Shown in pieces: positions 25,312-33,218 of a stretch of DNA of 51,038 bases. The notes under the pieces were generated by a model, which searched no databases, was not told where the DNA came from, and saw only the letters and a program-made list of their open reading frames with translations. Source of the DNA: Candidatus Omnitrophota bacterium (GTDB taxonomy: Bacteria; Omnitrophota; Gorgyraeia; Duberdicusellales; 4484-171); contig JALOCC010000009.1 in assembly GCA_023227945.1 (NCBI GenBank), forward strand, positions 1 to 51,038. Reading direction: 5' to 3'. The position numbers and the translations under genes were made by a program. Position 1 is the stretch's first letter; the number at the start of each line of letters is the position of its first letter.

Positions 25312-25896
25312 TTAATGCTCCAGAATTTCTTTTAGTTCCTCGGCGGATAGCGCGGGTATGCCTAGTTTTTGTGCCCATTTTACAAGGCCCTGGTCTGAGG
25401 TAGCTAGAAATGAGCCAAGCTCACGAGCTAAAAGCAGAAGGTCGAAATCTTCCTTACTGTCAATAATGCCTTCCCGAAGAGCCACTCGGTATTCTTCTCT
25501 TAAACGTTTTATTATTTCTTCTTCTGTTTTTTCTTTCGGCGGCGTTATTTTTAGTTCCTGCCTTGCGTATTTTTCGGCAATGCGTAAGCCTTTATTTATT
25601 CTTGCCCGGAATTCTTCAATAAATTCATACAGAAATATAGAAGGAATTGGCGTTTCATAAGAGGCCGGCGGCTTCTTCTGGATAAGAAGCGTTTCTTTGA
25701 GCGAGGGTTTGTTTTCCATAAACTTCATCAGTTCTTCATAAACCGATGGAGGCATATAGCAGGAAACATCATTTTGTTTTTCCAGCTTTTCCAGAAAATT
25801 TTTCAAAGCATTCTCCGGGGTTTGGCCAAAAAATACTCTTGAATCGGGATTTACGAAAATACTGGTATCGAGAGTTATCTTTACTGGTTTTTTCAC
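25312..25896 (-). CDS. PIN-domain protein, RNA ligase partner family
   Basis: A 194-residue protein starting with GTG (25896). It opens KITLDTSIFVNPDSRVFFG, the first Asp motif of a PIN domain in the family described as RNA ligase partner. PPSVYEELMKF, IDSKEDFDLLLLARELG (second acidic motif) and LATSDQGLVKWAQKLG (third) complete the metal-binding set. PIN proteins are Mg2+-dependent ribonucleases. The RNA ligase usually paired with this family is not in the window; instead it is coupled to a UvrD-like helicase. A GGAAGGG sequence lies upstream of the GTG. Confidence 0.8.
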   Translation of the reverse strand: MKKPVKITLDTSIFVNPDSRVFFGQTPENALKNFLEKLEKQNDVSCYMPPSVYEELMKFMENKPSLKETLLIQKKPPASYETPIPSIFLYEFIEEFRARINKGLRIAEKYARQELKITPPKEKTEEEIIKRLREEYRVALREGIIDSKEDFDLLLLARELGSFLATSDQGLVKWAQKLGIPALSAEELKEILEH

Positions 25897-26221
25897 CCAG
25901 CCCTTCCTTTTTTCGAGTAGTGTTTTATGAATTATTTCAAACGGTAAATTTCTGAAAATTATTTTTGCAGCCTAAACTAACCAGCCTTGTTCCTAACAAA
26001 TTTACTATACTGTTTGGATAAGTATAACACCTTGGAAGGGCTGGGTTCATTGCTATATTCTAAACTAAATTTGCCCCAAAGGCAACGATAAAAATTATGC
26101 AGCTTATCCTGTTAGGAATAAATCTCTAAACGGGATGAGTTTCCTGGCCGGATTTATTTTTAAAAAAAATCTTGATTTAATAAGGTTATATTGATAAACT
26201 TATAACTATAGAGGAGGTTCA
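25897..26221. other. Divergent intergenic region with promoter for the ppiC/tad side
   Basis: No gene is seen in these 325 bases. TTGATT, a 17-base spacer and TAAACT (about 26172-26200) make a plausible promoter for the lipoprotein gene, followed by GAGGAGG just before its ATG. TCCTAACA (about 25990) and TGTTAGGA (about 26129) form a widely spaced inverted repeat of unknown meaning. Confidence 0.45.
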
Positions 26222-27112
26222 ATGCGTAAGGCGTTTCCAGTTGTTACACTTATATTTCTTATCGCAGTTTTTATCGGCTGTGATAAAGTTTTTCCGCCGA
26301 AGCCAGCCGAAACAAATGAAGAAGTGGCTATTCACGGCGCGCTGCTCGCCAGAGTAAATAGTTGGGCGATAGGCTTGGACGATTTTAAAAATTATTTAAG
26401 AAGCATAGAGCCAATAGCTACCCAGCAAAACATAAACGTAAACAGCACAGACTTCAAAATTAAGTTTCTTAACGACCTTATCAAGAACCAAATACTGGCT
26501 CAAATAGCTACAGAAAAAGGAATTGATAAAAGTGATGATATCGCAAGGGCATTGAGGGATACGCGCGACACGCTGCTTGCGGCAAAAATTAGAAAAGATA
26601 TAGAAAAAAGCGTAACCGTTTCGTACGCAGAAGTCCGCGCTTTTTACGATAAAAACAAGGAATTTTTTAAAGAACCGCGCCAAATAAAGATTAGAGAAAT
26701 AGCAGTAAATTCCGAGGCTGATGCAAAGAATATTTATGTTAGGTTACTCACGGGCGAAGATTTTGAGAAAATAGCCCGCCAGGAATCTGTTGCGCCTTCC
26801 AGGGATAAGGGGGGAGACCGCGGCTGGCTAACTCCCTCGCTTGAAGATTTGCAAAAAAACGCAAAATTTTGGGCAGCTATTGCTACGGTTGAGCCGGGAA
26901 GATTGTCAAATTATTTCAAGGCCGATGACGGCAAATATTATATAATAAAAGTTGAAGAAGCAAAGGGCGGTGGAGAGGTTTCTTTCGCTGACGTAGAGAA
27001 AAAACTTGAAGACGCATTGCGGGAAGACAAAACCGAACAAGAGGTTAATAAATTAATCGAAAGTTTTAAGGCGAAAGCGCGCGTAGAAAAATCAGAAGAT
27101 TTGTTAAAATAG
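26222..27112 (+). CDS. PpiC/parvulin-type peptidyl-prolyl isomerase, probable lipoprotein
   Basis: A 296-residue exported foldase. The N-terminus is a lipoprotein-like signal with Cys at about residue 20 (LIAVFIGCDKVF), a slightly relaxed lipobox. An SurA-N-like helical region follows (VNSWAIGLDDFKNYLRS). The parvulin domain covers about 145-250 (REIAVNSEADAKNIYVRL, EDFEKIARQESVAPSRDKGG, GWLTPSLEDLQ, YFKADDGKYYIIKVEE), then a C-terminal helical tail. It would catalyse proline isomerisation of exported proteins at the membrane. A GAGGAGG sequence lies four bases before the ATG. Its position just before the Tad genes suggests it helps fold secretin or pilus components, which is inference. Confidence 0.88.
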   Translation: MRKAFPVVTLIFLIAVFIGCDKVFPPKPAETNEEVAIHGALLARVNSWAIGLDDFKNYLRSIEPIATQQNINVNSTDFKIKFLNDLIKNQILAQIATEKGIDKSDDIARALRDTRDTLLAAKIRKDIEKSVTVSYAEVRAFYDKNKEFFKEPRQIKIREIAVNSEADAKNIYVRLLTGEDFEKIARQESVAPSRDKGGDRGWLTPSLEDLQKNAKFWAAIATVEPGRLSNYFKADDGKYYIIKVEEAKGGGEVSFADVEKKLEDALREDKTEQEVNKLIESFKAKARVEKSEDLLK

Positions 27113-27202
27113 AAGCGGATATCCGCGGATCTAAACGCGGATAAACGCAAGCAAATTACCGTGCGTAAATCCGCGTAAACATCCGCGGTAATCCGCTTCT
27201 AA
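27110..27202 (+). mobile_element. MITE-like palindromic element, TAGAAGCGG family, shortest copy
   Basis: TAGAAGCGGATATCCGCGG (then ATCTAAACGCGGATAAACGC) on the left and GTAAATCCGCGTAAACATCC (then GCGGTAATCCGCTTCTA) on the right, in only 93 bases. It begins exactly at the TAG stop codon of the PpiC gene and ends just before the cpaB Shine-Dalgarno sequence. It is the arms of the 20417-20894 element with almost no interior. Confidence 0.8.
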
Positions 27203-27217
27203 AAATAAGGAGTGTAA

Positions 27218-28030
27218 ATGGATAAAAGGATCGTGAACTTATTAATCGGCGTAGGTATTGCAATTATTGCTATCATCGTTATAAACGCCCAGATGCAAAC
27301 ACGAGAACGGCTTATCCAGGAACTTATTAAGAAAGGGCAATTGGTTGAGGTTGTTGTGGCAAAAGAAGATATCGCAAGAGAAACCACAATTACTTCGGAT
27401 ATGGTAAAACTCGCCACTGTTGCTTCGAAAACTTTACAGCCCGGCGATTTAACGTCAGTTGATTCAGTTATAGGAAAGTTTGCCATAACAGATGTTTTAA
27501 AAGACCAGCATTTAAACAGTGAAGCAGTTAAGCCGTTAATTGGTTTTAAATACCTTTCTGACGCCGTTCCTGAAGGTAAACGCGCAATTACTATTTCCGT
27601 AGATAAACTTTCTGCGGTAGAGGGGTTGATTAAGCCGGGAGATATAGTTGATATTATAGGTACATTCAGCTTTCCTGCCGAAAAAGGAGCAAGCCCACCT
27701 ATTGTAATTACGCTTTTTCAAAACGTAAAAGTCCTTGCCACCAACAAAAATCTGTCTCCTTACCGGGCAGAAGGAAAAGCCGATACAATTACGCTTGCGC
27801 TTGACCCGGATGGTACAAAATTGCTGACGTATTCGCTTGAGCTTGGCAAAATACGCCTGGTATTAAGGACGCCTTTGGATAAAGCCGGAGAGCCCGAATA
27901 TTCCGCACTTACGCTCGAGGGGCTTTTAAATAAATTGGGATTAATACAGCGCACTATTCCGCAGGAAAAACCCCCGACCATAGAAATTTATAAAGGCGCT
28001 AAGCAGGAAGAGATTCCTGTAGAACGATAA
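27218..28030 (+). CDS. cpaB: Tad/Flp pilus assembly protein CpaB (RcpC)
   Basis: A 270-residue protein with an N-terminal membrane anchor (LLIGVGIAIIAIIVINAQMQ). An SAF domain at about 45-105 follows (VEVVVAKEDIARETTITSDM), then the RcpC/CpaB domain (GKRAITISVDKLSAVEGLIK and PGDIVDIIGTFSFPAEKG, LFQNVKVLATN, TITLALDPDGTKLLTYSLEL). In Tad systems CpaB sits in the periplasm and stabilises the secretin. AAGGAG precedes the ATG. It is followed after 19 bases by the secretin gene, the normal cpaB-cpaC order. Confidence 0.93.
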   Translation: MDKRIVNLLIGVGIAIIAIIVINAQMQTRERLIQELIKKGQLVEVVVAKEDIARETTITSDMVKLATVASKTLQPGDLTSVDSVIGKFAITDVLKDQHLNSEAVKPLIGFKYLSDAVPEGKRAITISVDKLSAVEGLIKPGDIVDIIGTFSFPAEKGASPPIVITLFQNVKVLATNKNLSPYRAEGKADTITLALDPDGTKLLTYSLELGKIRLVLRTPLDKAGEPEYSALTLEGLLNKLGLIQRTIPQEKPPTIEIYKGAKQEEIPVER

Positions 28031-28049
28031 AAACAAAGGGAGGCGATTG

Positions 28050-29657
28050 ATGCTAAGAAAAATATTCATACATATAAGTTTTATCGTCTTCTTACTAACC
28101 AATTCATTTTCCTTTTCGCAAAATATTTTTGAGCCATTAGCCGAAGATGAATATACTTTAGTTTCCGGAGAGGCTATGGCAATAGCAGTTTCTTTCCCTC
28201 AGAGAGTTTCCATGCGCGACCCTGAAACAGCTGATATAACAAAAGTATCGGATAAAGAAATAGTAATTGTAGCTAAAAAGCCCGGCGAAACAACGCTAAC
28301 CATCTGGAATAAAGACGGGGAAAAGACTTATTATATAACCGTATATTCGCAAGACCTCGACAGGGTATTGATGCGGCTGGAGAAGCTTATAAGGCGAGAT
28401 TTGAAAATAAGCAACGTGGTTTTAAAGAAAAATGAAGCTACAGGAAAAATAATTATCGCAGGAGACATAACCAGTATTGAGAAAGAACAAATAGACAAGG
28501 TTGTTGAGTCTTTTAAGGACAGGGTTGACAACATTTTGACCGTAAAGAAAGAAACTAAGATGGTTGAAATAGAAGCCCGCATCCTTGAATTAAACAAAAG
28601 CGACCTCGACAGGCTCGGTGTAAAATGGCAGGAATATATACAAATCCGCCAGGAGCCTTATGTTGCTCCTGCTGCAAGTGCCACCGGCGTGTCAACCACA
28701 CTTAACATTCAAAAGCCATGGACTGCTGCCTGGGGTATGGGAAGCTGGTCAAGAGATGCGTTAACCGCAAGAATTGATATGCTTGTTCGTGACGGCAAAG
28801 GCAAAGAATTGTCCAGGCCAAAGTTATTATGTTTAAGCGGCGAGGAAGCTAAACTGTCGGTAGGTGGAGAAGTGCCGTATCTAAGCGGTTCAACTACGGG
28901 TTCAGCCGGAACTTCAGTCAGTGTTTCTTATAAGGAATACGGAGTCATTTTAAAAATAAGGCCGATAGTTTCAAGCGATAATAAAAAGATTTATGCAAGT
29001 ATGCGTGCGGAAGTAAGCGCCTTGGATTTGGTAAATGCCATAACGGTTTCAGGTACGAGGGTTCCGGCATTTACTACAAGAATTGCGGAAACCGTTTTGA
29101 ATCTTAAATCAGGAGATACGATATTTATAGCAGGGCTCATAAAACAGAAAGACTCCGAAAGCATAGACAAACTGCCTGCTTTGGGTAATTTACCGGTAAT
29201 TGGAGCGTTATTCCGGTCAAAGGAATTTCAAAACTCGCAAACAGAATTGGTAATATCGCTTACCCCCAAAGTTATACCGTTGGATGATAAAGAGGAAATT
29301 CCCGAAGTAAAAGAAGTATCGGAGAAAAAGAACCTGGAACTATATACCGGAATAATACCTAACAATTTACAAAATTACGTATTGGATGTGCAGGATGAAA
29401 TAGCAAACAATATTTCATATCCGCCTTCGCTTATGCAGACGGGCTGGGAAGGAATGGTTGTTTTGAAATTAAATATCAACCAAACAGGTGACATTAAAGA
29501 CGTGAAAATTACAAAATCTTCCGGCCATAGGATATTCGATACCGACGCAGTAAAGCTTGTAAGAAGCTTGACATTCCCGCCGTTTCCGCCAGACAGCGAT
29601 ATACGGGAATTGAATATTGACGTGCCGATAGTTTACCGCGAAAAAAATAAGCGTTAA
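28050..29657 (+). CDS. cpaC: Tad secretin CpaC (RcpA) fused to a C-terminal TonB domain
   Basis: A 535-residue outer-membrane secretin. It has a signal peptide (IFIHISFIVFLLTNSFSFSQ region). The pilus-formation N-terminal domain covers about 35-110 (SGEAMAIAVSFPQRVSM to EKTYYITVYS), with a ring-forming/BON-like segment at about 115-175. The secretin pore domain covers about 240-410 (SRPKLLCLSGEEAKLSVGGE, VPAFTTRIAETVLNLKSGDT, LPALGNLPVIGALFRS, ELVISLTPKVI). Residues about 440-535 form a TonB C-terminal domain (ANNISYPPSLMQTGWEGMVV, LNINQTGDIKDVKITKSSGH, FDTDAVKLVRSLTFPPFPPD). ATG 28050 is chosen because GGGAGG lies six bases upstream. The extra TonB domain is not part of standard Tad secretins. 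Confidence 0.92.
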   Translation: MLRKIFIHISFIVFLLTNSFSFSQNIFEPLAEDEYTLVSGEAMAIAVSFPQRVSMRDPETADITKVSDKEIVIVAKKPGETTLTIWNKDGEKTYYITVYSQDLDRVLMRLEKLIRRDLKISNVVLKKNEATGKIIIAGDITSIEKEQIDKVVESFKDRVDNILTVKKETKMVEIEARILELNKSDLDRLGVKWQEYIQIRQEPYVAPAASATGVSTTLNIQKPWTAAWGMGSWSRDALTARIDMLVRDGKGKELSRPKLLCLSGEEAKLSVGGEVPYLSGSTTGSAGTSVSVSYKEYGVILKIRPIVSSDNKKIYASMRAEVSALDLVNAITVSGTRVPAFTTRIAETVLNLKSGDTIFIAGLIKQKDSESIDKLPALGNLPVIGALFRSKEFQNSQTELVISLTPKVIPLDDKEEIPEVKEVSEKKNLELYTGIIPNNLQNYVLDVQDEIANNISYPPSLMQTGWEGMVVLKLNINQTGDIKDVKITKSSGHRIFDTDAVKLVRSLTFPPFPPDSDIRELNIDVPIVYREKNKR

Positions 29658-29713
29658 CCCGCAAACTCCGCTTGGAGTAGAAATTTCCTGCGAAATAAGG
29701 TATAATATATAAT

Positions 29714-31879
29714 ATGGAGGCGAAGGTAATTTCTTTCTTTAGCACCAAGGGCGGCGTAGGAAAAACGCTTGTTTCCTTAAATCTTGCCGTTCAACTTTCC
29801 CTGCAAAACAAAAAAGTATTTTTGCTGGATTTTGATTTAGGAGCTCCACAGGCAACGTCAAAGCTGCTGGGAGTTGAGAGTAAATACTGCCTTTTCAACC
29901 TCTTAGATTACCTTAAAGATTTTAAAGAGAAAAAAAGAACCATAGATAATTACAGCGCAATTTATAGGGGCAATCTGGTATTTCTTCCGGCAATCTTCAA
30001 AATGTCCCAGCGTACATCTTTTACTCCGCAAATGATGAAAGATTTCATATCGATTATATGGAATGATTTTGATTATATTATAATAGATGCAGGCTCAAGC
30101 TTAACGGATAATCTCATAGCAACCCTTGAAAGTTCTAACCTTATAAGCCTTGTGCTTACGCCGGATATTTTATCGGTTTATCAAACACAGTGGTTGTTGG
30201 ATACTCTCCAGAGCCTTGGTTTTCCGCTGACGATGACAAAAATAGTGCTTAACCGCGCGGAAAGCAAAGGGGCAATAACCTGGCAGGAAATAAAAACACT
30301 GCTTCCTTCGGAAATTATCGGGCTCATTCCCTCGGAGGGAAAAGCCGCCGGCCTTGCCGTTAACCGTGGAGTGCCTCTGATTATAGACAACCCGCAATGT
30401 AAATTTACAAGCGCCATACAAAAGCTCGCCAAAGATATAATCGAAAGAAAAGATATTTATATAAGCCATAAAACTTTAAGTGAAGTAAGAGTGGTTAAAG
30501 AGGCTTTTGAAGGAGAGGAAGTTTTCTGGCAGCGCGTGGGCGTGATGGAAAAAGCAGAGAAAACCACTCTCCTTGAAGAAGAAGACCAAATAATAAAATT
30601 TAAAAAAACAGTGCATGAAAAGCTCATCGAAGAGCTTGATTTAAAAAGAGTGCAGGTTGAAATGTATGCCGGCAGCGCCCAGAAAATGGCTGAGTTACGG
30701 GCAAAAGCAGAAAAAATTGTTTCAAACGTTATCAGTAAAGAAGCAGGGGGCTTTATTGCTTCAACGGAAATCAGGAGAAAAATAACTAAAGAAATAGTAG
30801 AAGAGGCTTTGGGCCTTGGGCCGCTTGAGGACCTACTTAAAGACGTAACGGTTACGGAAATTATGGTTAATAATAAAGACCAGATATACATAGAGAGATT
30901 TGGAAAAATTGAATTAACCAGCAAAAAATTTACGAGTAATGAACAAGTGCGTATAGTGATAGAAAGGATACTTGCGCCGCTTGGCAGGCGCATTGACGAA
31001 TCAATTCCTTATGTTGATGCCAGGCTTCCTGACGGCTCGCGTGTTAATGCAATAATTTCGCCTTTATCTTTGACGGGGCCAACACTTACCATAAGAAAAT
31101 TTGCCCGTCAACGCTGGACAATGGATGACTTGATTAACCGTTTCGCAAGTCTTACCCCGGATATGGCGCTTTTTCTGGAAGCTGCGGTTAAATCGAGAAA
31201 AAACATACTGGTTTCAGGCGGCACCGGTTCGGGTAAAACTACATTTTTAAATATACTTTCGTCCTGTATACCAGAGCGGGAGCGTATAGTTACAATTGAA
31301 GATTCGGCAGAACTTAAATTGAACCAGAGGCATTGGATACGGCTTGAAGCTCGTCCCCCAAACATAGAAGGAAAAGGAGAAATCACAATAAGAGATTTAT
31401 TCAGAAACACTTTGCGTATGAGGCCGGATAGAATTATCGTTGGCGAAGTAAGAGGAAAGGAAGTTTTAGATATGTTGCAGGCTATGAATACAGGCCACGA
31501 TGGGAGTATGTCTACAATCCATGCTAATTCAACTCATGATGTTTTGATAAGGCTTGACAGTATGATTCTTATGGCGGGGATAGAGCTGCCCATTCGTGCT
31601 ATACGAGAGCAAGTTGCTTCAGCTATACATGTTATAGTACAAACTGCGCGTTTGTCCGACGGTTCAAGAAAGGTTACCGGGATTACCGAAGTCGTCGGCA
31701 TGCTTGATGAAACGCATATCAATTTGCAGGATATATTTACGCATAGGCAAACCGGTGTTGATGCGGAAGGTAATGTTATAGGTTATTTCACCCCGCTTGG
31801 CTATATACCTACTTTCTATGATGAAATAAGAGCCAGGGGTGTTGATTTATCGAGGGAAATATTTGTACCGAAAGATTAA
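29714..31879 (+). CDS. CpaE-like MinD/ParA ATPase fused to CpaF (TadA) secretion ATPase
   Basis: A 721-residue two-part protein. Residues 1-250 are a MinD/ParA-type ATPase with deviant Walker A FFSTKGGVGKTLVSLNLA, FLLDFDLGAPQ and DYIIIDAGSS, as in CpaE/TadZ, which places the pilus at the pole or membrane. Residues 290-715 are a CpaF/TadA ATPase: VTEIMVNNKDQIYIERFGK, YVDARLPDGSRVNAII, Walker A VSGGTGSGKTTFLNILSS, Asp box IVTIEDSAELKL, Walker B RMRPDRIIVGEVRG and the His box MNTGHDGSMSTIHANS. These are normally two proteins; here one polypeptide joins localisation and motor functions. A TATAATATATAATATGG stretch before the ATG could be a -10 region. No Shine-Dalgarno sequence is obvious. Confidence 0.92.
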   Translation: MEAKVISFFSTKGGVGKTLVSLNLAVQLSLQNKKVFLLDFDLGAPQATSKLLGVESKYCLFNLLDYLKDFKEKKRTIDNYSAIYRGNLVFLPAIFKMSQRTSFTPQMMKDFISIIWNDFDYIIIDAGSSLTDNLIATLESSNLISLVLTPDILSVYQTQWLLDTLQSLGFPLTMTKIVLNRAESKGAITWQEIKTLLPSEIIGLIPSEGKAAGLAVNRGVPLIIDNPQCKFTSAIQKLAKDIIERKDIYISHKTLSEVRVVKEAFEGEEVFWQRVGVMEKAEKTTLLEEEDQIIKFKKTVHEKLIEELDLKRVQVEMYAGSAQKMAELRAKAEKIVSNVISKEAGGFIASTEIRRKITKEIVEEALGLGPLEDLLKDVTVTEIMVNNKDQIYIERFGKIELTSKKFTSNEQVRIVIERILAPLGRRIDESIPYVDARLPDGSRVNAIISPLSLTGPTLTIRKFARQRWTMDDLINRFASLTPDMALFLEAAVKSRKNILVSGGTGSGKTTFLNILSSCIPERERIVTIEDSAELKLNQRHWIRLEARPPNIEGKGEITIRDLFRNTLRMRPDRIIVGEVRGKEVLDMLQAMNTGHDGSMSTIHANSTHDVLIRLDSMILMAGIELPIRAIREQVASAIHVIVQTARLSDGSRKVTGITEVVGMLDETHINLQDIFTHRQTGVDAEGNVIGYFTPLGYIPTFYDEIRARGVDLSREIFVPKD

Positions 31880-31956
31880 GACAGAAACCGGAAACCAGAG
31901 TACAGAAACCAGAGCTGATTTTTTCTGGTTTCTATAAACTGTAATCTGGTTTCTGC
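31880..31956 (+). repeat. Palindromic intergenic repeat (CAGAAACCAGAG family)
   Basis: ACAGAAACCGGAAACCAGAG and ACAGAAACCAGAG on the left pair with CTGGTTTCT and ATCTGGTTTCTG on the right. The element starts at the TAA stop of the CpaE-CpaF gene and ends before the GAGGAAG of the second cpaF. Confidence 0.7.
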
Positions 31957-31975
31957 CGAACGAAGTGAGGAAGAT

Positions 31976-33043
31976 ATGGGATTAGGCGCAGATAAAATAA
32001 GGCAATTGCTGAAGGACCCCAAAATTACCGAAATTATGATAAATGGGTCCAAAGATACTTTTCTGGAAATAGGCGGCGTCAAGAGTAAGATTGAGCTGAC
32101 TTTTACGGAAGAAGATATAAACGATATCATAGAGGAATTTTACGCTAAAGCCGGTAAGCCCATATCTTACTATAACCCTTTCGGCGACGTTGCCCTTCCG
32201 GATGGCTCGCGTATGAATCTTATAACTTACCCGCTTTCCCGCCGCGGCACAGCAATAACCATCAGGAAATTTAACCGAAACCTTCATAGCCTGGAAGACC
32301 TTATGAAGGAAGGCACAATGAGCAAAAAAATGGCGGATTTTCTAATTGCCTGTATCCACGGAAAAGTAAACGTGCTTTTCTCAGGAGCCACCGGTTCAGG
32401 AAAAACCACAACAATGGAAATGCTTTCTTATCATATTCCTGAGCAGGAGCGGGTTGTAACCATTGAAGATACTGCGGAATTGATTTTGCATCAGGAAAAC
32501 CTTGTGCCTATGGAAACGCGCGCACCGGATAAAGACGGAAAAGGCGAAGTTACTTTGCGTGATTTGATAAGAAATGCTCTTCGTATGCGGCCGGATAGAA
32601 TTATCGTCGGTGAAGTCAGAGGCCCGGAAGCGCTCGATATGATTCAGGCAATGTCAACCGGCCATCGCGGAACTCTCGCCGTAATCCATGCTAATAGCCC
32701 CCAGGAAGTGACCAGTCGTATGGAGACCCTTATTTTATCAAGCGGAATTAAGCTGCCGATTGAAGAAATAAGAAGAATGATAGGTAATACCTTGCATGTA
32801 ATAGTCCAGCAAGAACGTTTCCCTGACGGGGTAAGAAGGATAACCCATATATCTGAGGCGCGTGGAGTCGAACGCGGCGAAGTGGCGCTTCAGGATTTAT
32901 TTATTTTTAGGCGCGAAGGTAGAACCCCGGACGGAAGAATAAAAGGAAAATTTAGGACAGTAATGAGAATGTATCCCCGCTTTTTTGCTGAATTTAACCG
33001 GTTAGGGCTTCTTGATGAAAAGATTTTCTCGGAGATGGCTTAA
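31976..33043 (+). CDS. cpaF: Second CpaF/TadA-type secretion ATPase
   Basis: A 355-residue stand-alone TadA/CpaF hexameric ATPase. Motifs: ITEIMINGSKDTFLEIGGVK, GDVALPDGSRMNLI, Walker A LFSGATGSGKTTTMEMLSY, Asp box VVTIEDTAELILH, Walker B RMRPDRIIVGEVRGPEALD and His box MSTGHRGTLAVIHANSPQEV. It is clearly paralogous to the CpaF half of the preceding fusion protein. Two motors in one Tad locus could mean separate extension and retraction roles, or separate pilin sets; the sequence does not say which. GAGGAAG precedes ATG 31976. Confidence 0.93.
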   Translation: MGLGADKIRQLLKDPKITEIMINGSKDTFLEIGGVKSKIELTFTEEDINDIIEEFYAKAGKPISYYNPFGDVALPDGSRMNLITYPLSRRGTAITIRKFNRNLHSLEDLMKEGTMSKKMADFLIACIHGKVNVLFSGATGSGKTTTMEMLSYHIPEQERVVTIEDTAELILHQENLVPMETRAPDKDGKGEVTLRDLIRNALRMRPDRIIVGEVRGPEALDMIQAMSTGHRGTLAVIHANSPQEVTSRMETLILSSGIKLPIEEIRRMIGNTLHVIVQQERFPDGVRRITHISEARGVERGEVALQDLFIFRREGRTPDGRIKGKFRTVMRMYPRFFAEFNRLGLLDEKIFSEMA

Positions 33044-33067
33044 CCTATTTCCCGCCATAGAATTAAA

Positions 33068-33207
33068 AATAACCAAGCTCCAAGATACAATAACCAAACA
33101 ATGACCAATAACCAAATCCCAATGAACAAAAGGGGAGCGCAATGTTTTGTTTGATCATTGGATATTGGAACTTGGTTATTATTTGTATCTTGTATCTTGG
33201 TTATTGA
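33068..33207 (+). repeat. Palindromic intergenic repeat (AATAACCAATAACCAAG family), copy 2
   Basis: ATAACCAAGCTCCAAGATAC and AATGACCAATAACCAAATCC on the left pair with GATCATTGGATATTGGAAC and GTATCTTGGTTATTGATTA on the right. It is homologous in words and layout to 17293-17433. Confidence 0.75.
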
Positions 33208-33218
33208 TTATTTAATTG

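Noticed and set aside
29714..30480. MinD-like domain as a cell-division MinD
   Set aside because: It is fused to CpaF and lies within a Tad locus, so CpaE/TadZ is the better reading.
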